Positions 53,669-61,778 of a stretch of DNA of 64,000 nt are shown here, piece by piece. The notes beneath the pieces were generated by a model. It did not search any database. It had not been told where the DNA came from and worked only from the letters and a program-made list of their open reading frames with translations. Positions within the stretch are counted from its first letter, which is position 1. Each line of letters starts with the position of its first letter. The stretch comes from JADKIH01 sp964595205 (GTDB lineage: Bacteria > Bacteroidota > Bacteroidia > AKYH767-A > 2013-40CM-41-45). The DNA lies in assembly GCA_964595205.1 (NCBI GenBank), contig CAZQOQ010000003.1, forward strand, positions 62,001 through 126,000, given 5' to 3'. Both the position numbers and the translations under genes were made by a program.

Positions 53669-56600
53669 CTAATGGATAATCACCACCTTTTCCAGTAAAA
53701 TCAGTCTGCCCGACCGATCCATTATTTTCAGGTAGTAAATCCCACCCATGACTTCACTTCCATCGATGGTAAATTGCCTGCTATTAATCTCCCGACGTAT
53801 CATGGTTTCTCCCAGGCTGTTTATCAGTACTGCATAATATTTTTTTGAAAAATCTGCAATTGATATTTCCACAACAGCCGACTGATCGAAAGGATTTGGA
53901 AAAATCTTCATCCACCGGAAGTCAGGCTCTTCAACGAAAGTGAGAAAACCGATAGAAAAAGTATCGCAAACTTCACAGCCACTCTGATCGGTGACACAGG
54001 CCGTATAAACACCCTTTGGTTTTGATGAAATGTCAGTTGTTGTATCTCCTGAAGACCAGATAATGTGATACGGCGGAATTCCACCCTGTATCGTCAGATC
54101 AATTCCGCCATCGCTGCAAAGATTACATGTGGCATTTATTATTGAATCATTCATTACAACCGTTACCGGATTCTGAATATCAACCGATGCAGAATCCATG
54201 CATCCATGCTGATCTGTGATTATCAACTGGTAGATCCCCGCACAAATTCCTGAAATCCCCGGAGTAGTGGCTCCCCCGGTCCATAAATAACCGTACGGTG
54301 GCGAACCTCCTGAAATTACAGACGCGACTGATGCGTCGCAGGCCATCAGGCACGAAGGAGGATGCTGTTGCAATTGTATTTTAAACAGAACCGGTCCGGA
54401 TATATAAACAGAATCCGCTGCAAGACACCCGTTGTGATCGGTTACGTTTACTATATAATTTCCGCGGCACAGGCTGTCGATCGATACCGTCGTATCACCA
54501 CTCACCCATTGAATCGAATAAGGTGCTACACCAATCGGGTTGATCGTTGCCTGTCCGTCACATCCCGACGGACAGGTAACACCTGAAATAACAGAAGCAA
54601 CTGTACACGAAATCAACATTGAATCAGACGCATATCCGCAAGCATTTAAAACAGACGGTTCTGCCTTGTACCAGCCAGGAACGAGAGGATGATATTGATC
54701 TGCTGTCGCGCCAGCAATCAGCGTGTCGTTCAAATACCAGTTCCATGAACTCACATAATTTACGGATGAGGCAATCAGATTAAAATTATTATAGTTTAAA
54801 GTAACCTTGTTGGCAGTATTGCCAAATGAAAGGTAAACTGAATCACTGCCATGACAACCAAAACCATTGCTTACCGTCGCAATGTACTTGCCGCTGTAAA
54901 TGGTTTTATACTCCGACGAATGGTTGTTTAAATCGCTCTGATAATTATACCAGCTGTAATTCCATCCGGGATATTCTGTCGCATACAAAGTGACGGTATC
55001 CCCTCCGCAAACCGGAACAATTCCATCCGGGTTGAGATCAAATGAAACGATCGAATCGCCTGACCATGCTTCGGTATTAAACGAAACAACGTTATGGCAA
55101 TTATTCTGATCCGTTATTCTTAATAAATAGACCCCACCGGAATGAATTGCGATCGTATCGTTATCCGGCGCACTGAAATTTTCCGGATCATTGGTCAGCC
55201 ATTCATATTGATAAGAATCCGGATCCGGAAGATCTGCGATGAGTGTGACCGAATCAATTGCACACCAGTCTGACGGAGTTGACATCAGTCGCACAGTGGG
55301 CACCGGTACATCCGGAAAAAGACCGATGGTAACCGTATCAGAATGAGAATAACATCCGTTCACATACTGTACCCAGTAATTTCCAGGTTGATAAACATAT
55401 CTTAACGAATCATTACCGGGCGAATTGTCGATCTGACCATTCCTGTAAAAATAAACCAGCCCATCCCCCACATTGCTCACTCTTAGCGTATCCCAATAAT
55501 CATTGCCGCTTATCACGCTGCAGACATTCGGCTTGCTTGCTGTAAGTGTGATCGCTGCAGGAGTTCTTGGATCGATATAAATGGTATCACGAGCCGTTGC
55601 CCCCGTCGAATCTGTTATGGTAAATATATAGCTGGCAGGAACCGACGGAGTGAGTGTCGGTGAGGAAATGCTTGTATTGTTTAGCCCGGTGGACGGAGAC
55701 CACGAATAACTGAATGGCGGCACACCTCCGACGACGTGATAAAAATTACTGTTTAACACCACCGATTGCCCGACACATGCCCAGGCAGAATCCTGGTTGA
55801 AGACTACTCTGAATGGTGAATAATTAAAATATCTTTCCAAAGATTCATAAAGACATCCATCGGCAGAATAAATAAATTTATAAAAACCCGACTGATCAAT
55901 TGTAAGACTATAATTGGTCGCGCCCTGTATTGAATCTCCGTTCAGAAACCACTGAAAATCTCCGCTTGTCACAGAAAGACTTCGAAGTATTGAATCAGAA
56001 ACCTGCAGAATATCGAGTGGAAGCTGCCAAGGCTGAAAGGTGAAGAAAACATTGACGTAATTTCCGCTTTCACAACCGAGACTATCAGTTGCAATCACCT
56101 GCCTGTTTACATGATTCGAATAACAAAAAGCAATTGCCGATGTATCTCCTGTATTCCACAAATACGAATCGAAACCTGTACTTGCCTGGAGTGTAACAGT
56201 ATCATCCGGACACAATGTGAAGCTGATGCCGGGGAGGATCTGAACGGTGGCCTGGGAAAAATTAATGTTGGTTACGGAAGAAGTGTCGCTTCCGCAGGAA
56301 TTACTGATTACCATCCGGTATGGCCCGTCGATTTTTTCAACCTGAGTATACGGCTCGAAGTGGAGTTCAGATGTTTCACTCGAATACACCAGTGAATCAT
56401 TCCTTAACCATTCATAATTATAAACCGGAAGATACATGGGCTCGAGAATAAAGTTATAATCTCCCCGGCAGACAAGCATGGAAGAATCGTTGCCGGAAGG
56501 AGCGGTCGGAGAAAGTCCAAGCTGCATGTATTTGGGCTCCGACTGAAAGGCGTGGCCGTATTGATTTACAAGATTGCAATAAGTCTTTCCGTCGGTATTT

Positions 56601-57790
56601 ACGAGTTTGTAACTCAGGTTTCCGCCGGTGTTCCAGGAATAACTGTTCATCCCGGGAACTATCCAGAGAGAATCGACTTCTCCAGGACACAAGTTGTTAT
56701 CTCCGTTTGTGAGGTAATAGTAATAATAGTGGTCGTAATAGGAATAATAACCATGTGATGAAGTGGAAGAACCGGAAGTGGTAATGAGATGTCCGTCAGA
56801 ATCAAAAATAAAAGTTTCATCCCCCTCGCTTCCTCCCGATTGCCATTCCTGGTTTACATGGTCGGTTAATGAATCATATACACTCGAAGAGAAGTCGTTG
56901 ACAACCCAGACTGTTCCGTTAAAATAATCACTGTAGGTAAAGTAATAATTGTAAGAATCCAAATCGCCAAAACTGATATCCCTGTTAGGATAAACAAGCG
57001 GGTCGGTTATTTGCCAGTCGTAAACAGAGTAATGGTAGGTTGTATCTCCACTATAAGTGAGGGAATCGGCCTGAATTAATGTTGCTGTCGCGCCGCTCAA
57101 TTGAAATTTTTTGGACAGGAACAGTGAATCGTTTGGATAATAAACAAAAGAAGTAGAGTCCTGCGTTTCCCATTGCTGAAAACTATTTCTGATTAGTATC
57201 GAAGAACTCTTTATTCGTCCATTCGGATGATACGTCATCCTGGTTCTGTAATCATCAGCCCAGACTCCTGACGAATCATATTGTTGGATGACCAGTGTAT
57301 CATGACCGTTGGAATCCGGAAAATATAATTGCCTGTAACCAAATTCCAGTTTTTCGACGAGATGGTTACCGGCATTATAAAAATAATATTTAACCTCGTT
57401 ATTTATCCACGCTCCATTGAGCCACTCCTGATCAAACGACGAATCTACCCGGTTGAAGGCGCTATGGTAATCGATGATGCGACGAAGGTTCGTCCAGGCG
57501 TTTCCTTCAAAATACTGGTAAAGCTCTTCCTGTTTATTGCCAAAGGCGTCATACGTGTAGGATGTACGGTAAGAAGCATCGAAGCTGAATCCATTCCAGC
57601 GCTCGGAAAGATGCAGTGTGATCCTGCCGGCAGAATCAAGATGAGTTTCGACTCTTTCATAGAGTCCATAATCTATTCCCTGTACATCCGAGTAAGAATA
57701 ATTATGATAGACGATTACCGAGTCAAACTGAGCGAGGGCCGCTGTTCTGAAGGTTACCAGGATTAAAAACAAGATGAAACTATTTCTCAT
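53669..57790 (-). CDS. T9SS-secreted protein with YD-like N-terminus and SprB-like repeats
   Basis: From the ATG at 57790 (a further ATG at 57805 is in frame) the protein has 1373 residues and a signal peptide (MRNSFILFLILVTFRTAALA). Residues ~20-375 are rich in Tyr, Asp and Trp with recurring YDAFGN-, YNAGNH-, YHPNGR-like turns that recall YD/RHS-type strands. Several Ig/PKD-like domains follow (~390-1080; CPGEVDSLWIVPG, CPDDTVTLQAS). Three SprB-like repeats (~1080-1285) precede a type A T9SS sorting domain (MKIFPNPFDQSAVVEI ... GGIYYLKIMD). It is a surface or released protein of unknown ligand. It stands alone between rpmH and rsmG. Confidence 0.82.
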   Translation of the reverse strand: MRNSFILFLILVTFRTAALAQFDSVIVYHNYSYSDVQGIDYGLYERVETHLDSAGRITLHLSERWNGFSFDASYRTSYTYDAFGNKQEELYQYFEGNAWTNLRRIIDYHSAFNRVDSSFDQEWLNGAWINNEVKYYFYNAGNHLVEKLEFGYRQLYFPDSNGHDTLVIQQYDSSGVWADDYRTRMTYHPNGRIKSSSILIRNSFQQWETQDSTSFVYYPNDSLFLSKKFQLSGATATLIQADSLTYSGDTTYHYSVYDWQITDPLVYPNRDISFGDLDSYNYYFTYSDYFNGTVWVVNDFSSSVYDSLTDHVNQEWQSGGSEGDETFIFDSDGHLITTSGSSTSSHGYYSYYDHYYYYYLTNGDNNLCPGEVDSLWIVPGMNSYSWNTGGNLSYKLVNTDGKTYCNLVNQYGHAFQSEPKYMQLGLSPTAPSGNDSSMLVCRGDYNFILEPMYLPVYNYEWLRNDSLVYSSETSELHFEPYTQVEKIDGPYRMVISNSCGSDTSSVTNINFSQATVQILPGISFTLCPDDTVTLQASTGFDSYLWNTGDTSAIAFCYSNHVNRQVIATDSLGCESGNYVNVFFTFQPWQLPLDILQVSDSILRSLSVTSGDFQWFLNGDSIQGATNYSLTIDQSGFYKFIYSADGCLYESLERYFNYSPFRVVFNQDSAWACVGQSVVLNSNFYHVVGGVPPFSYSWSPSTGLNNTSISSPTLTPSVPASYIFTITDSTGATARDTIYIDPRTPAAITLTASKPNVCSVISGNDYWDTLRVSNVGDGLVYFYRNGQIDNSPGNDSLRYVYQPGNYWVQYVNGCYSHSDTVTIGLFPDVPVPTVRLMSTPSDWCAIDSVTLIADLPDPDSYQYEWLTNDPENFSAPDNDTIAIHSGGVYLLRITDQNNCHNVVSFNTEAWSGDSIVSFDLNPDGIVPVCGGDTVTLYATEYPGWNYSWYNYQSDLNNHSSEYKTIYSGKYIATVSNGFGCHGSDSVYLSFGNTANKVTLNYNNFNLIASSVNYVSSWNWYLNDTLIAGATADQYHPLVPGWYKAEPSVLNACGYASDSMLISCTVASVISGVTCPSGCDGQATINPIGVAPYSIQWVSGDTTVSIDSLCRGNYIVNVTDHNGCLAADSVYISGPVLFKIQLQQHPPSCLMACDASVASVISGGSPPYGYLWTGGATTPGISGICAGIYQLIITDQHGCMDSASVDIQNPVTVVMNDSIINATCNLCSDGGIDLTIQGGIPPYHIIWSSGDTTTDISSKPKGVYTACVTDQSGCEVCDTFSIGFLTFVEEPDFRWMKIFPNPFDQSAVVEISIADFSKKYYAVLINSLGETMIRREINSRQFTIDGSEVMGGIYYLKIMDRSGRLILLEKVVIIH

Positions 57791-57812
57791 TAATAGAAAT
57801 GACAATGAAAAA

Positions 57813-57820
57813 CAAATTTA
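57813..57820 (-). promoter_or_regulatory. candidate -7 element for the T9SS gene
   Basis: TAAATTTG on the minus strand matches TAnnTTTG and ends 22 bases before the ATG at 57790. No -33 match was found. Confidence 0.35.
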
Positions 57821-57867
57821 ATCAGAAAAATGCAGATTGTTTTAGGCTGACTGTTAAATAGTCATTA

Positions 57868-58518
57868 CTAAATGCCTATGTAAACGATTTTCTTGGTCAG
57901 AAAAAAATCGTCATCAAAAAAAGAACTGATATCAATTTGAATTACGGGTCGATTGATTTCTTCAATTTCACCGGTTAAATCACCTCCCTTGAGAAAAATC
58001 CAGCCGTTTTTTATTGCATTAGAGCCGCCCGGGCGCACGAGTTTTTTCGTCCAGTTCAGGAGATCGGACATAGGAGCCACGGCCCGGCTTACAATAAAGT
58101 CGCATGAAACCTTAAGTTCCTCTGCCCTGCTCTTAATGGCCGTCACATTCCCGAGCTGAAGATCAGTTGCAATTTCATTAACCACATTGATCTTTTTTCC
58201 GATAGAATCGACCAATAAAAATTCCGTACCAGGGAAAAAAATAGCAAGTGGAATTCCGGGAAATCCTCCACCGGTTCCGACATCGATTACCTTTGTACCG
58301 TCTTTGAACGATACAAATTTCGCAATGCTGAGCGAATGAAGAATATGACGAACGAATAGCTGATCAATATCCTTTCTTGAGATTACATTGATGCGTGCGT
58401 TCCAATACCTGTAAAGTTCTTCTAGCCTGGAGAAACTCTCTTTTTGACTATCAGTTAAATTTGGAAAATATTCCCTGATTTGAGAAATGTTTGGCGTTTG
58501 GTGTTTGGCGTTAGGCAT
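57868..58518 (-). CDS. rsmG: 16S rRNA m7G527 methyltransferase
   Basis: This SAM-dependent enzyme methylates G527 of 16S rRNA. Motifs are the RsmG core LFVRHILHSLSIAKF, the SAM loop VIDVGTGGGFPGIPLAI and SRAVAPMSDLLNW. With the ATG at 58518 it has 216 residues. That ATG overlaps a four-unit 7-bp array, so residues 2-10 (PNAKHQTPN) come from the array. True RsmG sequence begins at about ISQIREYFPNLT, so the native start may have been changed by the array. The frame is open to 58569, which is less likely. The array and the 8-bp array separate it from the sigma-factor gene upstream. Confidence 0.92.
   Translation of the reverse strand: MPNAKHQTPNISQIREYFPNLTDSQKESFSRLEELYRYWNARINVISRKDIDQLFVRHILHSLSIAKFVSFKDGTKVIDVGTGGGFPGIPLAIFFPGTEFLLVDSIGKKINVVNEIATDLQLGNVTAIKSRAEELKVSCDFIVSRAVAPMSDLLNWTKKLVRPGGSNAIKNGWIFLKGGDLTGEIEEINRPVIQIDISSFFDDDFFLTKKIVYIGI
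58489..58516. repeat. 7-bp array at the rsmG start
   Basis: Four heptamers (GTTTGGC, GTTTGGT, GTTTGGC, GTTAGGC on the plus strand) lie just inside the rsmG start codon; in rsmG mRNA they read GCCAAAC. Same family and same mRNA polarity as next to carB and tgt. Confidence 0.8.
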
Positions 58519-58576
58519 CAAACTAAGCGATGAATTAGCGGTAAAGCCCGGGGAGAACCCCATTTTCAAATTTCAT

Positions 58577-58649
58577 TGGCTAATCGCCTAATTGGCTAAT
58601 TGGCTAATTGGCTAATCGGCTAATCGGGCTAATCGGCTAATCGGCTAAT
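58577..58649. repeat. 8-bp array (YGGCTAAT) abutting the sigma-factor stop
   Basis: Nine units with period 8 (one of 9) of TGGCTAAT/CGGCTAAT run from 58577 to the TAA of the sigma-factor gene (58651-58649), which the last unit overlaps. They fill most of the gap to rsmG. Same family as the array behind rpmH. Confidence 0.8.
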
Positions 58650-59254
58650 TAAATTTGTTCTTCCTGGTTCTTCAAAATCTGGTAAAGGAATTCGCGTGCA
58701 CGGAAAAGCTGAGCTTTCACTGTACCGAGGGGAAGTTTCAGTTCGTCGGCGATTTCTTCGTAAGAACGTTCCTGGAAATATCTCAATTCGACGAGACGCT
58801 TATAACGTGGTTTCAGTTTCTCGACTACGTCACGCATCAGCACAGCCTTTTGCTTCTTGATCATATTCTCTTCAGGGTCGAGCATCGGCGATTTGATTTC
58901 GAACTGCATTTCCTGTCCGCTGTCGTTTTCCATGCTCTTATCGATTGAGAAAGTGAACTTCCTCTTCCTGCGTATGAAATCGATGCAGTTATTCGTTGCA
59001 ATCTTAAACAGCCAGGTACTGAAGGCAAAATCAGGTGTATACTGGTGCAGGTTCTTGAATGCTTTACCAAAAGCCTCAATGGTCAGATCATCGGCATCAT
59101 CGCGGTTATTGACCATTTTCAGTAACATGAAATAAATTGAATCTTTATAACGCGCCATGAGTTCGGCGTAAGATTTCTGATCGCCTTTCACGGCGAGTTG
59201 CACAAGCTTAAAATCTACCTGGGCCTTTTCTGAAAGATTAGGATTTACTTCCAT
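58649..59254 (-). CDS. ECF-type RNA polymerase sigma factor
   Basis: The 201-residue protein has sigma region 2 at ~35-100 (YKDSIYFMLLKMVNNRDDADDL, FSTWLFKIATNNCIDFIRRK) and region 4 at ~135-190 (RYKRLVELRYFQERSYEEIA, LPLGTVKAQLFRAREFL), with no region 1.1 or 3. It directs core RNA polymerase to a set of stress or envelope promoters. No anti-sigma gene follows. Its ATG overlaps the last codons of the upstream glycosyltransferase gene by 10 bases (ATGGAAGTAA), so the two are translationally coupled. Confidence 0.92.
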   Translation of the reverse strand: MEVNPNLSEKAQVDFKLVQLAVKGDQKSYAELMARYKDSIYFMLLKMVNNRDDADDLTIEAFGKAFKNLHQYTPDFAFSTWLFKIATNNCIDFIRRKRKFTFSIDKSMENDSGQEMQFEIKSPMLDPEENMIKKQKAVLMRDVVEKLKPRYKRLVELRYFQERSYEEIADELKLPLGTVKAQLFRAREFLYQILKNQEEQI

Positions 59255-60366
59255 GTTTTTTGTTTAGTTATTAAGTTAGCAGTGAAAAACACAGGCTGAA
59301 GAAATGAGTTGATGATGTCGAGTAAGGGAAAAGCCCATACAAGGTCCTTTTCATTTAATTTCACGGATGCCTTGTAGATGATTGGCAATCTGACCAACAG
59401 ACTGAATGCATACAAAGATAAGAGTATTCTCCATTCGAAACGCAGGATTAGCAAGGCGATCAGCAGGATATAAAATAAGCAGGCGCTTCCGTTTTGAAGC
59501 GCCAGGCTGGCTTTATGCGATGGTTTGTAATAAATGCCGGTCGACATGTGACGTCTTTTTTGCCTGAACCATTCGGAGAAGGTTTTTTTAGTCTCTGAAT
59601 AGGTAATTGATCCGGCATCTGTTTCAACAGATGTATTGGAAGGTGTGGCATTTTCATTCACGAAAAGATCATCGTCGCCGGAAATAATATGATTGTGTTT
59701 TGCGAAGCCCTTGCTTTTGAAGAATAACGATTTAGTATATGCAAGGTTCCGACCCACGCCCATGTATGGATTTCCGCCCAGAGCCGCAGAAAGGTATTGC
59801 ACAGCCGTGAAAAAAGCATCGAAACGAATGAGTTTATTGATGATACCTGCTTCCCTGGCGTATGCTCCATATCCCAGGACAATTTCCTTTCCCTGCGTGA
59901 AATTCCGCTGCATCCTCGACAGCCAGTGTTTACCGGCAGGAACACAATCCGCATCCGTCATTACCAGGTATTCGTTCGAGGCCGCTTTTATTCCCAACGT
60001 CAATGCGAATTTCTTTCCGTGCCTGTATTTCTCCTGCTCTTTAATGGTAACTATTTTAAGATGTGAATACTTTTTCGAAAACTCTTCGAGTAATTCGCCT
60101 GATTCATCCCAAGAACAATCGTTAACCACGATCACTTCATACGAATCATATTCCTGTTCCAGCACCACCGGCAAATATTTCTTCAACCGAACTGACTCAT
60201 TCCTTGCACAGATGATCACAGATACAGTTTTGGTCTCCCTGCTCTTATCTCCCGGATGATAAAACGCCAATCTCCTGTAAACTAACCAATAAACTCCTAG
60301 TTGAATGATTGCTGCTATAAGTAAAACTACGAACAATGCATCAATGAGATCTTTCATTACACTCAT
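59245..60366 (-). CDS. membrane glycosyltransferase family 2
   Basis: The 373-residue enzyme has an N-terminal membrane helix (~8-28), a GT-A domain (~45-270) and two to three C-terminal helices (~285-365). Motifs are VSVIICARNESVRLKKYLP, EVIVVNDCSWDES, the metal-binding DADCVP and GDDDLFVNE, and a QKRRHMSTG motif in the place of QxxRW. This fits processive or membrane-lipid-linked GT2 enzymes. The acceptor is unknown. The start MSVMKDL leaves a second ATG at codon 4. It overlaps the sigma-factor gene by 10 bases. Confidence 0.87.
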   Translation of the reverse strand: MSVMKDLIDALFVVLLIAAIIQLGVYWLVYRRLAFYHPGDKSRETKTVSVIICARNESVRLKKYLPVVLEQEYDSYEVIVVNDCSWDESGELLEEFSKKYSHLKIVTIKEQEKYRHGKKFALTLGIKAASNEYLVMTDADCVPAGKHWLSRMQRNFTQGKEIVLGYGAYAREAGIINKLIRFDAFFTAVQYLSAALGGNPYMGVGRNLAYTKSLFFKSKGFAKHNHIISGDDDLFVNENATPSNTSVETDAGSITYSETKKTFSEWFRQKRRHMSTGIYYKPSHKASLALQNGSACLFYILLIALLILRFEWRILLSLYAFSLLVRLPIIYKASVKLNEKDLVWAFPLLDIINSFLQPVFFTANLITKQKTWK

Positions 60367-60405
60367 GTCTGTTTTTTCAATGCCTTGCTCTTTTCACATT
60401 GTTTA

Positions 60406-60433
60406 CAAATGTAAAAGTGAGCATCATATCAAA
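60406..60433 (-). promoter_or_regulatory. candidate promoter of GT2-sigma operon
   Basis: On the minus strand TTTG (60433-60430), a 16-base spacer and TACATTTG (60413-60406) fit the consensus except for a slightly short spacer. The ATG is 39 bases downstream. Confidence 0.45.
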
Positions 60434-60438
60434 GTGTA

Positions 60439-60446
60439 TATATTTG
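60439..60446 (+). promoter_or_regulatory. candidate -7 element for tgt
   Basis: TATATTTG matches TAnnTTTG and lies back to back with the GT2 promoter. A transcript from here would carry the 7-bp hairpin (60504-60619) in its leader of about 190 bases. No -33 match. Confidence 0.35.
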
Positions 60447-60503
60447 GCGAGATATTAACCCCCCATTGTTAATGGTTAAGTATTGAATGTGTGGTAATCT
60501 GAT

Positions 60504-60619
60504 GTTTGGCGTTTGGCGTTTGGCGTTTAGCGTTTGGCGTTAAGAAAAATGCAATTCAAACGGCAAACGCCAAACGGCAAACAGCAAACGCCAAACGCCA
60601 AACACCAAACGCCAAACTC
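60504..60619. repeat. 7-bp array, 6 + 9 units in inverted orientation, in tgt leader
   Basis: GTTTGGC heptamers (five good units plus one degraded, 60504-60545), an 11-base loop, then nine CAAACGC-like heptamers (60557-60619). The array ends 19 bases before the tgt ATG (60639). Layout and polarity relative to the gene equal those in front of carB. Confidence 0.85.
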
Positions 60620-60638
60620 AATCAAGTAGAAACAATCA

Positions 60639-61769
60639 ATGAAGTACGAAATTACAAAGAGAGACACCTCAACAAAGGCTCGTGCGGGAGTGATCACAAC
60701 CGATCACGGTAAAATACTTACACCGATTTTTATGCCCGTGGGAACCGGCGGCACTGTAAAAGCAATTCATCAAAAGGAATTACTCGCCGATACGAAAGCG
60801 CAGATCATTCTTGGAAATACCTATCATCTCTACCTGAGACCCGGACTGGAAATATTAAAGACAGCAGGTGGATTGCATCGTTTCATGAACTGGGAACTTC
60901 CCATTCTTACGGACAGCGGAGGGTACCAGGTTTACTCGCTGGCTGATACACGAAAGATCAAAGAAGAGGGAGTAGCATTTACGTCTCACATCGACGGATC
61001 GAAACATTTCTTTACGCCGGAGTATGCAATCGACATCCAGCGTGTCATTGGGGCCGACATCATTATGGCGCTGGATGAATGCACACCTTACCCATGCGAA
61101 CACAATTATGCAAAGAAAAGCATGGAAATGACACACCGCTGGTCGAAGCGATGTGCAGACAGGGTCGATTCTACAGAACCACTTTATGGACATAAGCAGA
61201 CGCTCTTTCCGATTGTGCAGGGAAGCGTTTACAGGGATCTCCGCATTCAGTCGGCAGAATTTATCGCTTCACTCGGAAGAGAAGGAAATGCCATCGGCGG
61301 TTTGTCGGTCGGCGAGCCTGCAGAGACGATGTACGAAATGACCGGCATCGTCTGTGACATACTCCCGAAGGATAAACCGCGTTACCTGATGGGCGTAGGA
61401 ACACCGGTGAACCTCCTGGAAAACATCGCTCTCGGAATTGACATGTTTGATTGCGTGATGCCCACAAGAAATGGCCGCAACGGTACGTTGTTCACTAGAA
61501 ATGGAATCATGAACATGAGAAATGAAAAATGGAAAAACGACTACTCACCGCTCGACCCGGACGGAACTTCTTTCGTTGATCATTATTACTCAAAGGCCTA
61601 TCTTCGCCATCTCGTCATAAGCAAAGAAATTCTTGCTCTCCAGATCGGAACCATGCATAACCTTGCATTTTACCTCTGGCTCGTTACCGAAGCGCGGAAT
61701 AAAATTATCGATGGAACATTTGGTGAGTGGAAGAAGGAAATGGTTCTGAAGATGGGACAGAAACTATGA
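60639..61769 (+). CDS. tgt: tRNA-guanine transglycosylase
   Basis: This 376-residue enzyme exchanges guanine 34 for preQ1 in tRNAs with GUN anticodons. Seen are general-acid D92 (ILTDSGGYQVYSL), GGLSVGEPAETM (220-231) and the nucleophile D271 (MFDCVMPTRNGRNGTLFTRNG). In the usual zinc site, between SPLDP and AYLRHL, the CxCxxC cysteines are replaced (GTSFVDHYYSK, 309-319), while the later His340 remains. I recall the same loss in other Bacteroidota Tgt proteins. An LptF/LptG-type gene follows 9 bases later, so they probably form an operon. Confidence 0.95.
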   Translation: MKYEITKRDTSTKARAGVITTDHGKILTPIFMPVGTGGTVKAIHQKELLADTKAQIILGNTYHLYLRPGLEILKTAGGLHRFMNWELPILTDSGGYQVYSLADTRKIKEEGVAFTSHIDGSKHFFTPEYAIDIQRVIGADIIMALDECTPYPCEHNYAKKSMEMTHRWSKRCADRVDSTEPLYGHKQTLFPIVQGSVYRDLRIQSAEFIASLGREGNAIGGLSVGEPAETMYEMTGIVCDILPKDKPRYLMGVGTPVNLLENIALGIDMFDCVMPTRNGRNGTLFTRNGIMNMRNEKWKNDYSPLDPDGTSFVDHYYSKAYLRHLVISKEILALQIGTMHNLAFYLWLVTEARNKIIDGTFGEWKKEMVLKMGQKL

Positions 61770-61778
61770 TATTGAAGA

